Below, piece after piece: positions 41,167 to 55,052 of a stretch of DNA of 64,000 nt. The notes beneath the pieces are model-generated. The model did not search any database and had not been told where the DNA came from. It saw nothing but the letters and a program-made list of their open reading frames with translations. This DNA is from Siphonodentalium dalli (lineage: Eukaryota > Mollusca > Scaphopoda > Gadilida > Siphonodentaliidae), in assembly GCA_032622095.1 (NCBI GenBank), contig CP136068.1, forward strand, positions 187,787,309-187,851,308, written 5' to 3'. Positions within the stretch are counted from its first letter, which is position 1; the number at the start of each line of letters is the position of its first letter. Made by a program: the position numbers and the translations under genes.

Positions 41167-44100
41167 CCCGGGCGTATATTGGGACGTATATTGGGACTTA
41201 TATTGGGGACGTATATTGGGACGTATATTGGGACGACACGTATATTGGGGACGTATATTGGGGACGTATATTGGGACGTATATTGGGGACGTATATTGGG
41301 ACGCATATTGGGACGTATATTGGACGTATATTGGGACGGGACGTATATTGGGACGTATATTTGGACGTATATTTGGGACGTATATTGGACGTATATTGGG
41401 ACGGGACGTATATTGGGACGTATATTGGGACGGCACGTATATTGGGGACGTATATTGGGGACGTATATTGGGGACGTATATTGGGGACGTATATTGGGGA
41501 CGTATATTGGGACGGGACGTATATTGGGGACGTATATTGGGGACGTATATTGGGGACGTATATTGGGACGTATATTGGGACGTATATTGGGGATGTATAT
41601 TGGGACGTATATTGGGGACGTATATTGGGGACGTATATTGGGACGTATATTGGGGACGTATATTGGGGACGTATATTGGGACGTATATTGGGGGCGTATA
41701 TTGGGGACGTATATTGGGACGGGACGTATATTGGGACGGGACGTATATTGGGACGGGACGTATATTGGGGACGTATATTGGGGACGTATATTGGGGACGT
41801 ATATTAGGACGTATATTGGGGACGTATATTGGGGATGTATATTGGGACGTATATTGGGGACGTATATTGGGGACGTATATTGGGACGTATATTGGGGACG
41901 TATATTGGGGACGTATATTGGGGACGTATATTGGGGACGTATATTGGGGACGTATATTGGGACGGGACGTATATTGGGACGGGACGTATATTGGGACGTA
42001 TATTGGGACGGGACGTATATTGGGACGGGACGTATATTGGGGACGTATATTGGGGACGTATATTGGGACGTATATTGGGGACGTATATTGGGGACGTATA
42101 TTGGGACGGGACGTATATTGGGGACGTATATTGGGACGGGACGTATATTGGGACGGGACGTATATTGGGGACGTATATTAGGACGTATATTGGGGACGTA
42201 TATTGGGGACGTATATTGGGACGGGACGTATATTGGGGACGTATATTGGGACGGGACGAATATTGGGACGGGACGTATATTGGGACGTATATTGGGACGG
42301 GACGTATATTGGGACGGGACGTATATTGGGGACGTATATTGGGGACGTATATTGGGACGTATATTGGGGACGTATATTGGGGACGTATATTGGGACGGGA
42401 CGTATATTGGGGACGTATATTGGGACGGGTCGTATATTGGGACGGGACGTATATTGGGGACGTATATTGGGGACGTATATTGGGGACGTATATTGGGGAC
42501 GTATATCGGGGACGTATATTGGGACGGGACGTATATTGGGACGGGACGTATATTGGGGACGTATATTGGGGACGTATATTGGGGACGTATATTGGGGACG
42601 TATATTGGGGACGTATATTGGGACGGGATGTATATTGGGACGGGACGTATATTGGGGACGTATATTGGGACGTATATTGGGATGTATATTGGGGACGTAT
42701 ATTGGGGACGTATATTGGGGACGTATATTAGGACGTATATTGGGGACGTATATTGGGGATGTATATTGGGACGTATATTGGGACGTATATTGGGGACGTA
42801 TATTGGGACGTATATTGGGGACGTATATTGGGGACGTATATTGGGGACGTATATTGGGGACGTATATTGGGGACGTATATTGGGGACGTATATTGGGGAC
42901 GTATATTGGGACGGGACATATATTGGGACGGGACGTATATTGGGACGGGACGTATATTGGGACGGGACGTATATTGGGGACGTATATTGGGGACGTATAT
43001 TGGGACGTATATTGGGGACGTATATTGGGGACGTATATTGGGACGGGACGTATATTGGGGACGTATATTGGGACGGGACGTATATTGGGGACGTATATTG
43101 GGACGGGACGTATATTGGGACGGGACGTATATTGGGGACGTATATTAGGACGTATATTGGGGACGTATATTGGGGACGTATATTGGGGACGTATATTGGG
43201 ACGGGACGTATATTGGGGACGTATATTGGGGACGTATATTGGGACGGGACGTATATTGGGACGGGACGTATATTGGGGACGTATATTGGGGACGTATATT
43301 GGGGACGTATATTGGGGACGTATATTGGGGACGTATATTGGGACGGGATGTATATTGGGACGGGACGTATATTGGGGACGTATATTGGGACGTATATTGG
43401 GATGTATATTGGGGACGTATATTGGGGACGTATATTGGGGACGTATATTGGGACGGGACGTATATTGGGGACGTATATTGGGGGACGTATATTGGGGACG
43501 TATATTGGGACGGGACGTATATTGGGACGGGACGTATATTGGGGACGTATATTGGGGACGTATATTGGGACGGGACGTATATTGGGACGGGACGTATATT
43601 GGGGACGTATATTGGGACGTATATTGGAATGTATATTGGGGACGTATATTGGGGACGTATATTGGGGACGTATATTGGGACGGGACGTATATTGGGACGG
43701 GACGTATATTGGGACGGGACGTATATTGGGGACGTATATTGGGGACGTATATTGGGACGGGACGTATATTGGGGACGTATATTGGGACGTATATTGGGAA
43801 GAATATTGGGGATGTATATTGGGACGTATATTGTGGACGTATATTGGGACGGGACGTATATTGGGGACGTATATTGGGGACGTACATTGGGGACGTATAT
43901 TGGGACGGGACGTATATTGGGACGGGACGTATATTGGGGACGTATATTGGGGACTTATATTGGGGACGTATATTGGGGACGTATATTGAGGACGTATATT
44001 AGGACGTATGTTGGGGACGTATATTGAGGACGTATGTTGGGGACGTATGTTGGGGACGTATATTGGGACGTATATTGGGGACGTATATTGGGACGGGACG

Positions 44101-47100
44101 TATATTGGGACGGGACGTATATTGGGAACGTATATTTGGATGTATATTGGGGACGTATATTGGGGACGTATATTGGGACGTATATTGGGGACGTATATTG
44201 GGACGGGACGTATATTGGGGACGTATATTGGGGACATACATTGGGGACGTATATTGAGACGTATATTGGGACGTATATTGGGACGTATATTGGCGACGTA
44301 TATTGGGATGTATATTGGGACGTATATTGGGGACGTATATTGGGGACGTATATTGGGGACGTATATTGGGGACGTATATTAGGACGTATATTGGGGACGT
44401 ATATTGGGGACGTATATTGGGACGTATATTGGGGACGTATATTGGGACGGGACGTATATTGGGGACGTATATTAGGACTTATATTGGGATGTATATTGGG
44501 GACGTATATTGGGGACGTATATTGGGGACGTATTTTGGGACGGGACGTATATTGGGACGGGACGTATATTGGGGACGTATATTAGGACGTATATTGGGGA
44601 CGTATATTGGGGACGTATATTGGGGACGTATATTGGGACAGGACGTATATTGGAGACGTATATTGGGGACGTATATTGGGGACGTATATTGGGGACGTAT
44701 ATTGGGAACGTATATTGGGGACGTATGTTGGGGACGTATATTGCGGACGTATATTGGGGACGTATATTGGGGACGTATATCGGGGACGTATGTCGGGGAC
44801 GTATATTGGGGACGTATATTGGGGACGTCTATTGGGGACGTATATTGGGGACGTATGTTGGGGACGTATGTTGGGGACGTATATCGGGGACGTATATTGG
44901 GGACGTATATTGGGGACGTATATTGGGGACGTATATTGGGACGGGACGTATATTGGGGACGTATATTGGGGACGTATATTGGGACGGGACATATATTGGG
45001 GACGTATATTGGGGACGTATGTTGGGGACGTATATTGGGGACGTATATTGGGGACGTATATTGGGGACGTATATTGGGACGTATATTTGGACGGGACGTA
45101 TATTGGGGACGTATATTGGGGACGTATATTGGGGACGTATATTGGGGACGTATATTGGGACGTATATTGGGACGTATATTGGGGATGTATATTGGGACGT
45201 ATATTGGGGACGTATATTGCGGACGTATATTGGGACGTATATTGGGGACGTATATTGGGGACGTATATTGGGGACGTATATTGGGACGGGACGTATATTG
45301 GGGGCGTATATTGGGGACGTATATTGGGACGGGACGTATATTGGGACGGGACGTATATTGGGACGGGACGTATATTGGGGACGTATATTGGTGACGTATA
45401 TTGGGGACCTATATTAGGACGTATATTGGGGACGTATATTGGGGATGTATATTGGGACGTATATTGGGACGTATATTGGGGACGTATATTGGGGACGTAT
45501 ATTGGGGACGTATATTGGGGACGTATATTGGGGACGTATATTGGGGACGTATATTGGGGACGTATATTGGGGACGTATATTGGGACGGGACGTATATTGG
45601 GACGGGACGTATATTGGGACGTATATTGGGACGGGACGTATATTGGGACGGGACGTATATTGGGGACGTATATTGGGGACGTATATTGGGACGTATATTG
45701 GGGACGTATATTGGGGACGTATATTGGGACGGGACGTATATTGGGGACGTATATTGGGACGGGACGTATATTGGGGACGTATATTGGGACGGGACGTATA
45801 TTGGGACGGGACGTATATTGGGGGCGTATATTAGGACGTATATTGGGGACGTATATTGGGGACGTATATTGGGACGGGACGTATATTGGGGACGTATATT
45901 GGGGACGTATATTGGGACGGGACGTATATTGGGACGGGACGTATATTGGGGACGTATATTGGGGACGTATATTGGGGACGTATATTGGGGACGTATATTG
46001 GGACGGGATGTATATTGGGACGGGACGTATATTGGGGACGTATATTGGGACGTATATTGGGATGTATATTGGGGACGTATATTGGGGACGTATATTGGGG
46101 ACGTATATTGGGACGGGACGTATATTGGGGACGTATATTGGGGACGTATATTGGGACGGGACGTATATTGGGACGGGACGTATATTGGGGACGTATATTG
46201 GGGACGTATATTGGGGACGTATATTGGGACGGGACGTATATTGGGACGGGACGTATATTGGGGACGTATATTGGGACGTATATTGGGATGTATATTGGGG
46301 ACGTATATTGGGGACGTATATTGGGGACGTATATTGGGACGGGACGTATATTGGGACGGGACGTATATTGGGACGGGACGTATATTGGGGACGTATATTG
46401 GGGACGTATATTGGGACGGGACGTATATTGGGGACGTATATTGGGACGTATATTGGGATGTATATTGGGGATGTATATTGGGACGTATATTGGGGACGTA
46501 TATTGGGACGGGACGTATATTGGGGACGTATATTGGGGACGTACATTGGGGACGTATATTGGGACGGGACGTATATTGGGACGGGACGTATATTGGGGAC
46601 GTATATTGGGGACTTATATTGGGGACGTATATTGGGGACGTATATTGAGGACGTATATTAGGACGTATGTTGGGGACGTATATTGAGGACGTATGTTGGG
46701 GACGTATATTGGGGACGTATATTGGGACGTATATTGGGGACGTATATTGGGACGGGACGTATATTGGGACGGGACGTATATTGGGAACGTATATTGGGAT
46801 GTATATTGGGGACGTATATTGGGGACGTATATTGGGACGTATATTGGGGACGTATATTGGGACGGGACGTATATTGGGGACGTATATTGGGGACGTACAT
46901 TGGGGACGTATATTGGGACGTATATTGGGACGTATATTGGGGACGTATATTGGGATGTATATTGGGGACGTATATTGGGGACGTATATTGGGACGTATAT
47001 TGGGGACGTATATTGGGACGGGACGTATATTGGGGACGTATATTGGGGACGTACATTGGGGACGTATATTGGGACGTATATTGGGACGTATATTGGGGAC

Positions 47101-48114
47101 GTATATTGGGACGTATATTGGGGACGTATATTGGGGACGTACATTGGGGACGTATATTGGGATGTATATTGGGGACGTATATTGGGACGGGACGTATATT
47201 GGGGACGTATATTGGGGACGTACATTGGGGACGTATATTGGGACGTATATTGGGACGTATATTGGGACGGGACGTATATTGGGGACGTATATTGGGACGT
47301 ATATTGGGACGTATATTGGGGACCTATATTGGGATGTATATTGGGGACATATATTGGGGACGTATATTGGGACGTATATTGGGGACGTATATTGGGACGG
47401 GACGTATATTGGGGACGTATATTGGGACGGGACGTATATTGGGGATGTATATTGGGGACGTACATTGGGGACGTATATTGGGACGTATATTGGGACGTAT
47501 ATTGGGGACGTATATTGGGACGGGATGTATATTGGGACGTATATTGGGGACGTATATTGGGGACGTATATTGGGGACGTATATTGGGGACGTATATTGGG
47601 GACGTATATTGGGGACGTATATTGGGGACGTATATTGGGGACGTATATTGGGACGAATATTGGGACGTATATTGGGGACGTATATTGGGGACGTATATTG
47701 GGGACGTATATTAGGAAATATATTGGGACGTATATTGGGGACGTATATTGGGGACGTATATTGGGGACGTATATTGGGACGTATATTGGGGACGTATATT
47801 GGGGACGTATATTGGGGACGTATATTGGGGACGTATATTGGGACGTATATTGGGACGTATATTGGGACGTATATTGGGGACGTATATTGGGGACGTATAT
47901 TGGGGACGTATATCAGGACGTATATTGGGACGTATATTGGGGACGTATATTGGGGACGTATATTGGGACGTATATTGGGGACGTATATTGGGGACGTATA
48001 TTGGGACATATATTGGGGACGTATATTAGGACGTATGTTGGGGACGTATATTGAGGACGTATATTGGGACGTATATTGGGGACGTATTTTGGGACGTATA
48101 TTGGCGGGTTGTCA
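41167..48114. repeat. Satellite array of 12-13-bp units, about 6.9 kb
   Basis: Several hundred units based on ACGTATATTGGGG (13 bp) and ACGTATATTGGG (12 bp), often with an added ACGGG. Variants with ATTAGG, ATTGAGG, GATGTAT or GTACATT mark sub-blocks. One strand is rich in GGG/GGGG runs separated by 9 bases, and there is one CpG per unit. Row-by-row comparison shows higher-order duplication: 42601-42729 repeats at +720, and about 43345-44240 repeats at +2659/2660. Both strands are open for hundreds of codons because the units lack stop triplets. The protein readings (GRILGTYIGDVYW; NIRPQYTSPIYVP) are not genes. Confidence 0.97.
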
Positions 48115-48151
48115 TAATTTTCCCGGGCGGGTTGTCCCGCGTTTTGATACG

Positions 48152-48290
48152 CGAGATCACCGAGTCCAGGAGTCGCTACCACATTGGATCCATCCAGCCA
48201 CCATTCCGCGGTTTAAGTGCTACAAGTCAACGTTCTAGAGTAACATTCCATACCCGTAGCACTGAATGCGCGGAACGGGACTGGCTGTCA
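48152..48290. mobile_element. Partial fold-back element, third relative
   Basis: gcgagatcaccgagtcc ... ccatccagccaccattccgc, gtttaagtgctacaagtcaa and gcggaacgggactggctg correspond to the left half of the elements at 32.1 and 32.6 kb. Confidence 0.6.
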
Positions 48291-48433
48291 AATATTTTTT
48301 GATATTCTCATTTTTTCTTACAATTTTCTTCGAATTGTATAAAATTAATAATTTAAAACACGAATAAATTACTTTATATCTTTAAGTTATCGCTAAATAC
48401 TTCATCATAATTTCTTCCGTATTTTATTATTAT

Positions 48434-48868
48434 GTAAAGGTACTCAATCCGATTCAATGGTCCCAATATTTCAGATTACAACAACAACAACATTTTTAGA
48501 AATACCGCTTCAGTTATCAGAATCGTTTAATTGCCCAAAAATAATGCTAACCACCTTGACTGTCAACTATAGTATAAAATTGCCCGAAACGTGTCATTTA
48601 TCTTATCAACATGTTGTTCGACGAAATTTGGCCTTATTATCAGCACAAACCCTCTTGATTTTAGAGTTATCCACCTTCCTCCCCAATTTGGTCCGTGACC
48701 GTCAGCTCGTCAACGTTTTACTGGGCCACTATTAAGTCTCGATGGTTAAAAAAATAATTTCAAAATCGATATCTAATAACTCTGAGCTTTAATATATAGG
48801 TGGGGGCTCCTCGACTCGAATCAAATATGTTTTAACCCCGAAACTAAATAAATATAATCGAAGGGCGC
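48434..48868 (+). mobile_element. AGGTACTCAATCC MITE, right end cut
   Basis: Starts GTAA-AGGTACTCAATCCGATT (48438). Interior as in the other copies. The expected right end is missing and the next element starts instead. Confidence 0.8.
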
Positions 48869-49458
48869 GGGGTACTGTACGCCATTTTCACTAAATTTCC
48901 GGTGACAACAACGATCTAATATCGATAATATATAGAAACATAAGTAATTTGAGTCGAAGATGTATTCTGTAAACGCTCAGGTTAATAGGCTATCTTAAAA
49001 TTTAATAATTTAAAAGTTAATAATTTGATATAAATTGAATTTATGACTGGAGCCATAAAATGGCGTCAATTAAATTACGAATTTCCGTAATCAAACAAAG
49101 TAATTGAGGGATACTGGATTGTTAAACCGATCGCACACACGATCGCTTAAAATATTATGATGATACGGGGAGAACACTCAAGCCACTCACTGACTAGCGA
49201 CGATACAATAACTTAAATGATTATATGGGACTAGTATGCCTATAATATAACTTTTATTTGATTCATTTGGTTGAAAACTGTACAAAAATTACTCGACAAC
49301 GACAATTTGTATTTTTGCATTCCGGTAAATTTGTCATCCGTAACGTACACTACTTCGTACTCAACAGACTTTCAAATAATGAAATAATTGTTACCTTATT
49401 CTCCGACTCGGAGACTACAGAAACCAACAACAACATTTGGCGTACAGTACCCCTTTAA
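48869..49458 (-). mobile_element. AGGGGTACTGTACGCC MITE, reverse copy with an extra ~150 bp
   Basis: Left end ggggtactgtacgcc (TTAA lost), right end GGCGTACAGTACCCCT then TTAA (49455-49458). Reverse complement of 2670-3098. About 150 bp at 49274-49425 have no counterpart in the 2.7-kb copy. Confidence 0.82.
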
Positions 49459-50242
49459 TCGGATTATGCATCTTTATAAAAAAAAAGTTAATCATTTCGT
49501 TCCATATTTGGGTCGGGCAAGCTCCATGCAGAGTTCAATCCCCTACGCAGGACTTACCGCTGCCAGCCCCTATACATAATGTGAAGATATCGCATTTATT
49601 TATGTCAGACATTTGAGGGTTACACTTCATTCTGCATTATTCTGAGAAACTGAACTCTCCATATTCATTTGAAAATTGTCTTGATCAGGCCAGAATGAGT
49701 TGTAACTAACAAAACACTTCAGTAAAAAATGTTTCATTTAATTAAGAAAATACACATGCAGGCAGTGGTCAGACACAGCGCAGCGTAATATATGTAATCT
49801 CCATTGATATGGAGGAATAAAGTATCTCTCTCTATACTCTATAGATACGGAAGTTATAGATGTGAGCACAACCTACACAATTGTCACCTCGTCGAATCGG
49901 CTTACGTATTTCAGAATTTACCGAGGAGTCAGATTGTAACCAACAAAGCAAAGGGAAACATAACTATTTTCCATTGCCGGATGTTCGGCTTAAAGACATA
50001 TTATGGACTAATTCGGGTGCGAGAAACTGACAAATTAGTACTCAAGCGATATGCCAACTGTGTGAATGTAGCATTCTACTAGAATCACCGAAAATTTCAA
50101 AGAAATCGATCATAACACTCCATAGATACCATCGTCTAACCTACGCTTAATTGTAAATATTTACATCTCGATTCGGGACGCCGCAATCAACGATAAACTA
50201 ACGCAAATTATTTCGCCATCGAGAATCATTCCATTTAATTAA
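49459..50242. other. Unassigned sequence
   Basis: No gene recognised. aatctccattgatatggagg-aataaag at about 49797 resembles a retroelement 3' terminus (small hairpin plus an AATAAA-type signal). Confidence 0.4.
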
Positions 50243-53200
50243 TCTATTTCTATATTTGCGAATGTCTGTCTGTCTGTCTGTGTTCTATAGAAATTCACAG
50301 GGGACCATCTAGATGATGCCAAAGGGGTCTACTAGGAGTAGCTTTTTACGAGAAAGATAATGGTCGGGGTTAGAATTTTCTAAAGTGACGCCGTTGTTTT
50401 CAGGGGCAGAAAAGGGGGAGGGGCAGAAAAAAAATTGTCGCCGATTGCCACCAAACTTATATATAATCATCCCCATAATATGAGGAATTTAATGGCGTGG
50501 TTCAAATATGGCAAAAGTCGCACCGTTCGCGTCAGGGGTGCCCGGAGGGGGGGGGGCAGATTTTTTTTCTGTCGCCGATTGCCACGAAACTTACATATAA
50601 TCATCCCCATGATATGAAGAATACAACGGTGTGGTTTAAATGTGTCAAAAGTGGCGTCGTTTGAGTCAGGGATTAACGGAAGGGGAGAGGGGCACCAAAA
50701 TTGATCAAACTTATTTTAGCGCTGATTTCCACCAAACTGTTATATGTTCTTCTTCATGATACAAGGAATCTAATTGTGCGATTTAACAACGCCAAATTGT
50801 TGTTTTTGGATGAGAGATTTGGAGGGATGGGCACTAAATTTGATAATAAGTCGCCGATTGCCACCACACATATACAAAATCATCCCCATGGTATGAGGAG
50901 TCTAATGGTGTGGCTTTTATCTGTCAAATGTGGCCTCATTCGAGTCAGGGTTGCATTGAAAGGGACAGGGGCACCAAAATTGATGCACAATTTTTTTAGC
51001 GCCAATTTCCACCAAATTGATACACGTTCTTATCCATGATACGAGGAATCTAATCGTGATTTAAAGAGCCATATTGGTGCTGTTTGGATGAGAGATGGTG
51101 AGGGGAGGGATTGGCACCAAATTTGATAAAAAAAATTGTTTAGTCGCCGATTATCACCAAACTTATAAACAATATCCATGATATCAGGAGTGTAATCGTG
51201 TGGTTTAAGGATGTCACAAGTGGGGCCATTCGAGTCAGTGGTGTATAGAGATGAGAGGGACACAAAAACTTATATCTATATGTTTAGTGCCGATTTCCAC
51301 CAAATTGATACACGTTCTTATCCATGATACGAGGAATCTAATCGTGATTTAAAGAGCCATAGTGGTGCTGTTTGGATGAGAGATGGAGAGGGGAGGGATT
51401 GGCACCAAATTTGATAAAAAAAATTGTTTAGTCGCCGATTATCACCAAACTTATAAACAATATCCATGATATCAGGAGTGTAATCGTGTGGTTTAAGGAT
51501 GTCACAAGTGGGGCCATTCGAGTCAGTGGTGTATAGAGATGAGAGGGACACAAAAACTTATATCTATATGTTTAGTGCCGATTTCCACCAGATTGATACA
51601 TATTCTTCTCCGTGATACGAGGAATCTTTTCGTGTGGTTTAGATACACCAAATTGGTGCCCTATGGGTGAGAGATATGGGGACCTTAAATTTGATACGAA
51701 TTTGTATACTCGCCAATTTTCACCACTTTCTTATATGCATCTCTAATCTCTAATGAGTCTTAGTGTGTGCAGCTTGAGTCCGAAATAGGGACGGGAGGGT
51801 CACCAAAAACTGATATAAAATATTTTTAGTACCAATTACCATCAAATTCAGACATGTTCTTCTCAAATGATACAATAAATAAAATCGTACTTTCTGTCTG
51901 TCTTTTTGTCTGTCTGTGTGCGTTCTATATATAACTTCACGCGGTACAATCGAGATGGCACCAAGGCGTTCTAAGAGGGGTAACTGTTTACAAGGAAGAT
52001 AATGGTGCGGGTTAAAATTTTCTAAAATGACGCTGTTGGTGGGAGGGGAAATTAAAAAAATATGGTGAAATAGTTTTGTCGCTGATTTCCACCAAACGAA
52101 TATATAATCACCTTCGCAATATGGCGTTGTTCGAGTCAGCGTTGCATCAACAATTGATTTAATAAACCAAATTCCACCAAATTCTTACACGTTTTTCTCT
52201 AATGATATACCATGAATTAAATCACATTTGGTGTCGTTTGCGTCACAGATGGCGAGCGGATATGCACTATCATTGATAAGATTGCTATTCGCCGATATCC
52301 ACATATAAGTTATATACAGTCACCAGGCCATCTCCATATCAGTTTAAGTAGTTGGGCGTTCACATTTCACAATCCCGACATATGGTGACCCACATAAGTC
52401 ACTTGAACAATTATATCTTCTTAACAGTCATATTTATATGGGAATGGCAATCAAGGCATTCACACAATGAGATAGCAAAAAGAGATAACTAGAAGAAGCA
52501 TTAAATGTATATTTATCATTCTATTGAAGAGATACATATATTCGTGCAAACTGAGAGACCTCGAACCGTCAGAGGATTGCAAATATATAATAACAAAATT
52601 TAGTCTATTCCATTCAATACAGTTTCCACAAAAAGTTACCATTTGTCAAGAGATATGGAAGGCCTGTTCAAAAATAGTGGTCACAGTGTGCAGTCAAATA
52701 TAGTTTCTTCTGATATACAAGAAAATGCAGTTAGTAGCACAAGACTTTTCAGGATCCTACCAATACTGACATCTGGCAAGGGTTATAGAACAGACTCATC
52801 GACTGACATAAACAACTCAAAATCTCGCTCTGTGCCTGGCACATGTAGCTGATATATAGATATATATGTGCAGCAACATTTCGTTTAAACTAAGAATATT
52901 TAGCCAATATATAACACCATGAACAGAGGAGCAGCTGGAAATTTCTTTGAAACATCTGTATCTTCATGGAGATATGATAGCCAGGTGTCCTCGAGATCTT
53001 AGTCCAAATCACTAGATTGATTGATACATCTCAATATGTAAAACCCAATTATCATCTTTTATCGAACTAATGTGTTTATGATGTTCATGTATCATATTAT
53101 AACGTCTAATGTATACGCAGTTGTAAATAAATAAATACTTCATTATTGGTGGAACGGATTAATCGCTATCAACAGAATGACAATTGACAATGTGAGCCAC

Positions 53201-53357
53201 TACTTATATTCCATGACTGTAATAATCATGTTTTGTGATGCTATTTGAATATACAATTTATGAGAAAACGTATAACACTTTAAGCAAGAGCATTCTCTAT
53301 TCCCAACAAATATCCACAGCATACATTAACCTGGGCAACGCCGGGTAACCCTGCTAG
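50243..53357 (+). mobile_element. Probable non-autonomous Helitron
   Basis: The 5' end is A/TCTATTTCTATATTTGCG followed by gtctgtctgtctgtct. The 3' end is a hairpin ACCTGGGCAACGCCGGGT (53329-53346), then eight bases and CTAG followed by T (53354-53357). TC...hairpin...CTRR between A and T is the Helitron signature. The interior consists of many diverged ~145-290-bp units (cgccgattgccaccaaactt, gatacgaggaatctaat). A second gtctgtctgt start lies at about 51893, suggesting internal duplication or a nested partial copy. No Rep/helicase frame was seen. Confidence 0.6.
51014..51590. repeat. Recent 288-bp tandem duplication inside the Helitron
   Basis: The block containing tgatacacgttcttatccat repeats at +288 (for example 51030-51263 versus 51318-51551) with only a couple of base differences. 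Confidence 0.9.
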
Positions 53358-53921
53358 TATATTATAATGACCGTGTGTGTACTGTAAATTAGGATTAATA
53401 ATCGTAAAAATAACTACTTTAAACAAGTTTATTTTCCATTTCTATTTGATCACCCAACCTGAGTGTTTCACATCACTTCTTCTTTTAACACAGCACACGT
53501 ACGCTTACCTGAACACATGATCACGAGGCCTCTCTCTATCGATTAAAGATCGTTAACTCCAGCTGTTAAGAAGTCGTATGTATTTTATTAGGAGATAGAG
53601 TTATTCCTCCTGCAACACTTAGTAAAGCCACAATCCATGCTGTTTGAATGAAATGGAATATTTCGTATGAACTTTGTATTCCACATGCAGAACCAGTGAT
53701 GGGCCAGTGGTGGTGGGGGGGGGGGGGTCGAGAGAGCGTGGCTACAGTCAATGTCGGGAAGGACTAGCCCCCCCCCCAGTCTGAGAAATATGCAATGACC
53801 AGTCCGGTGTAGCTTCCGGGATCCTTTGTAGTCCCCATGTCTGGGATCTTTTCACCCCATGCGTTGGTGAATTCATGTCGCCATCCCTATGCACAACGAC
53901 TTATAAAGTCATATAGATCGG
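53358..53921. other. Unassigned sequence
   Basis: Poly(G) at about 53715 and poly(C) at about 53769. No gene recognised. Confidence 0.45.
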
Positions 53922-54402
53922 TAGATCATGCCATGAATCTCTACCCTGGCTAACGCCCGTAGATATCATATCACACCAGTACAAAACCTGGGAACTTTTT
54001 GAAGTTTTGACAGGGAACCTTATAAAGCTGAAACGATAATTTAACTATATATTAGTTATTATCGGTTCAATCATAATGTACTTTACTGTAGGTGACTTTG
54101 TGAGCGATTTTGCTTTGTGTCACTTACAATGTCACCTGGGTAAATATTTCAATATTTATTGCGACATCGGCTCACAAAAGTCACAGCAAAGCAAGCAATT
54201 TCGAGCTGAGACCGCCCCTAATGTCATGTAGATTATTGAGGAACAAGTATCATCACATAAATAAATTCCCTGCCTTGTTTGTTCAATGTTATAATGTTCC
54301 CTGTCAGAACAGGTCACAATATGAAAAAGTTCCCAGGATTTGTACTAGTGGAATATGATCTCTACGGGCGTCAGACAGAGTAGAGATTCATGTAATGGTC
54401 TA
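53922..54402. mobile_element. About 480-bp element with ~115-bp inverted ends
   Basis: Left arm tagatcatgccatgaatctc ... gaactttttgaag, right arm its reverse complement (..cccaggatttgtactagtgg ... ctcatgtaatggtcta-like). It lies within or at the edge of the following 53-bp array; catatagatcgg is present on its left side too. Confidence 0.78.
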
Positions 54403-55052
54403 ATATATCGGCTCAGCAATCAGCATTGGCCAATGAAGAGCGTTCATTGTTAGTTTATTCATATAGATCGGCTCAGCATGGACCAATAAAGAGCGTCCAT
54501 TGTTAGTCTAACGATATAGACCGACTCAGCATGGACCAATACAGATCGTTCATAGTTAGTCTATTCATATAGATCGGCTCAGCATGGGCCAATAAAGAGC
54601 GTTCATTGTTAGTTTATTCATATAGATCGGCTCAGCATGGACCAATAAAGAGCGTTCATTGTTAGTCTAACGATATAGACCGACTCAGCATGGACCAATA
54701 CAGATCGTCCACAGTTAGTCTATTCATATATATCGACTCAGCATGGACCAATAAGAGCGTGCATTGTTAGCCTATTCATATATTTCGGCTCAGCATGGAC
54801 CAATAAAGAGCGTTCATGGTTAGTCTAATCATATAGATCGACTCAGCACGGACCAATAAAGAGCGTTCATTGTTATGTATAATCATATAGATCGACTCAG
54901 CATGTATACCAATAAAGAGCGTGCATTGTTAGCCTATTCATATAGATCGGCTCAGCATGGACCAATAAAGAGCGTTCATTGTTAGGTCTAATCATATAGG
55001 TCGGCTCAGTATGGACCAATAAAAAGGGTTAATTGTTAGCCTATTCATATTT
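54403..55052. repeat. 53-bp tandem array, about 12 units
   Basis: Units of atatagatcggctcagcatg + gaccaataaagagcgttcat + tgttagtctattc. Spacing of ctcagcatgg is mostly 53 bp, with a few 1-7-bp indels. A two-unit alternation (tctattcat / tctaacgat) is visible. Confidence 0.92.

Noticed and set aside
41110-48238. Open frames of up to about 1000 codons on both strands
   Set aside because: They arise because the 12-13-bp satellite units contain no stop triplet in any frame. The translations are pure repeat and both strands are equally open.
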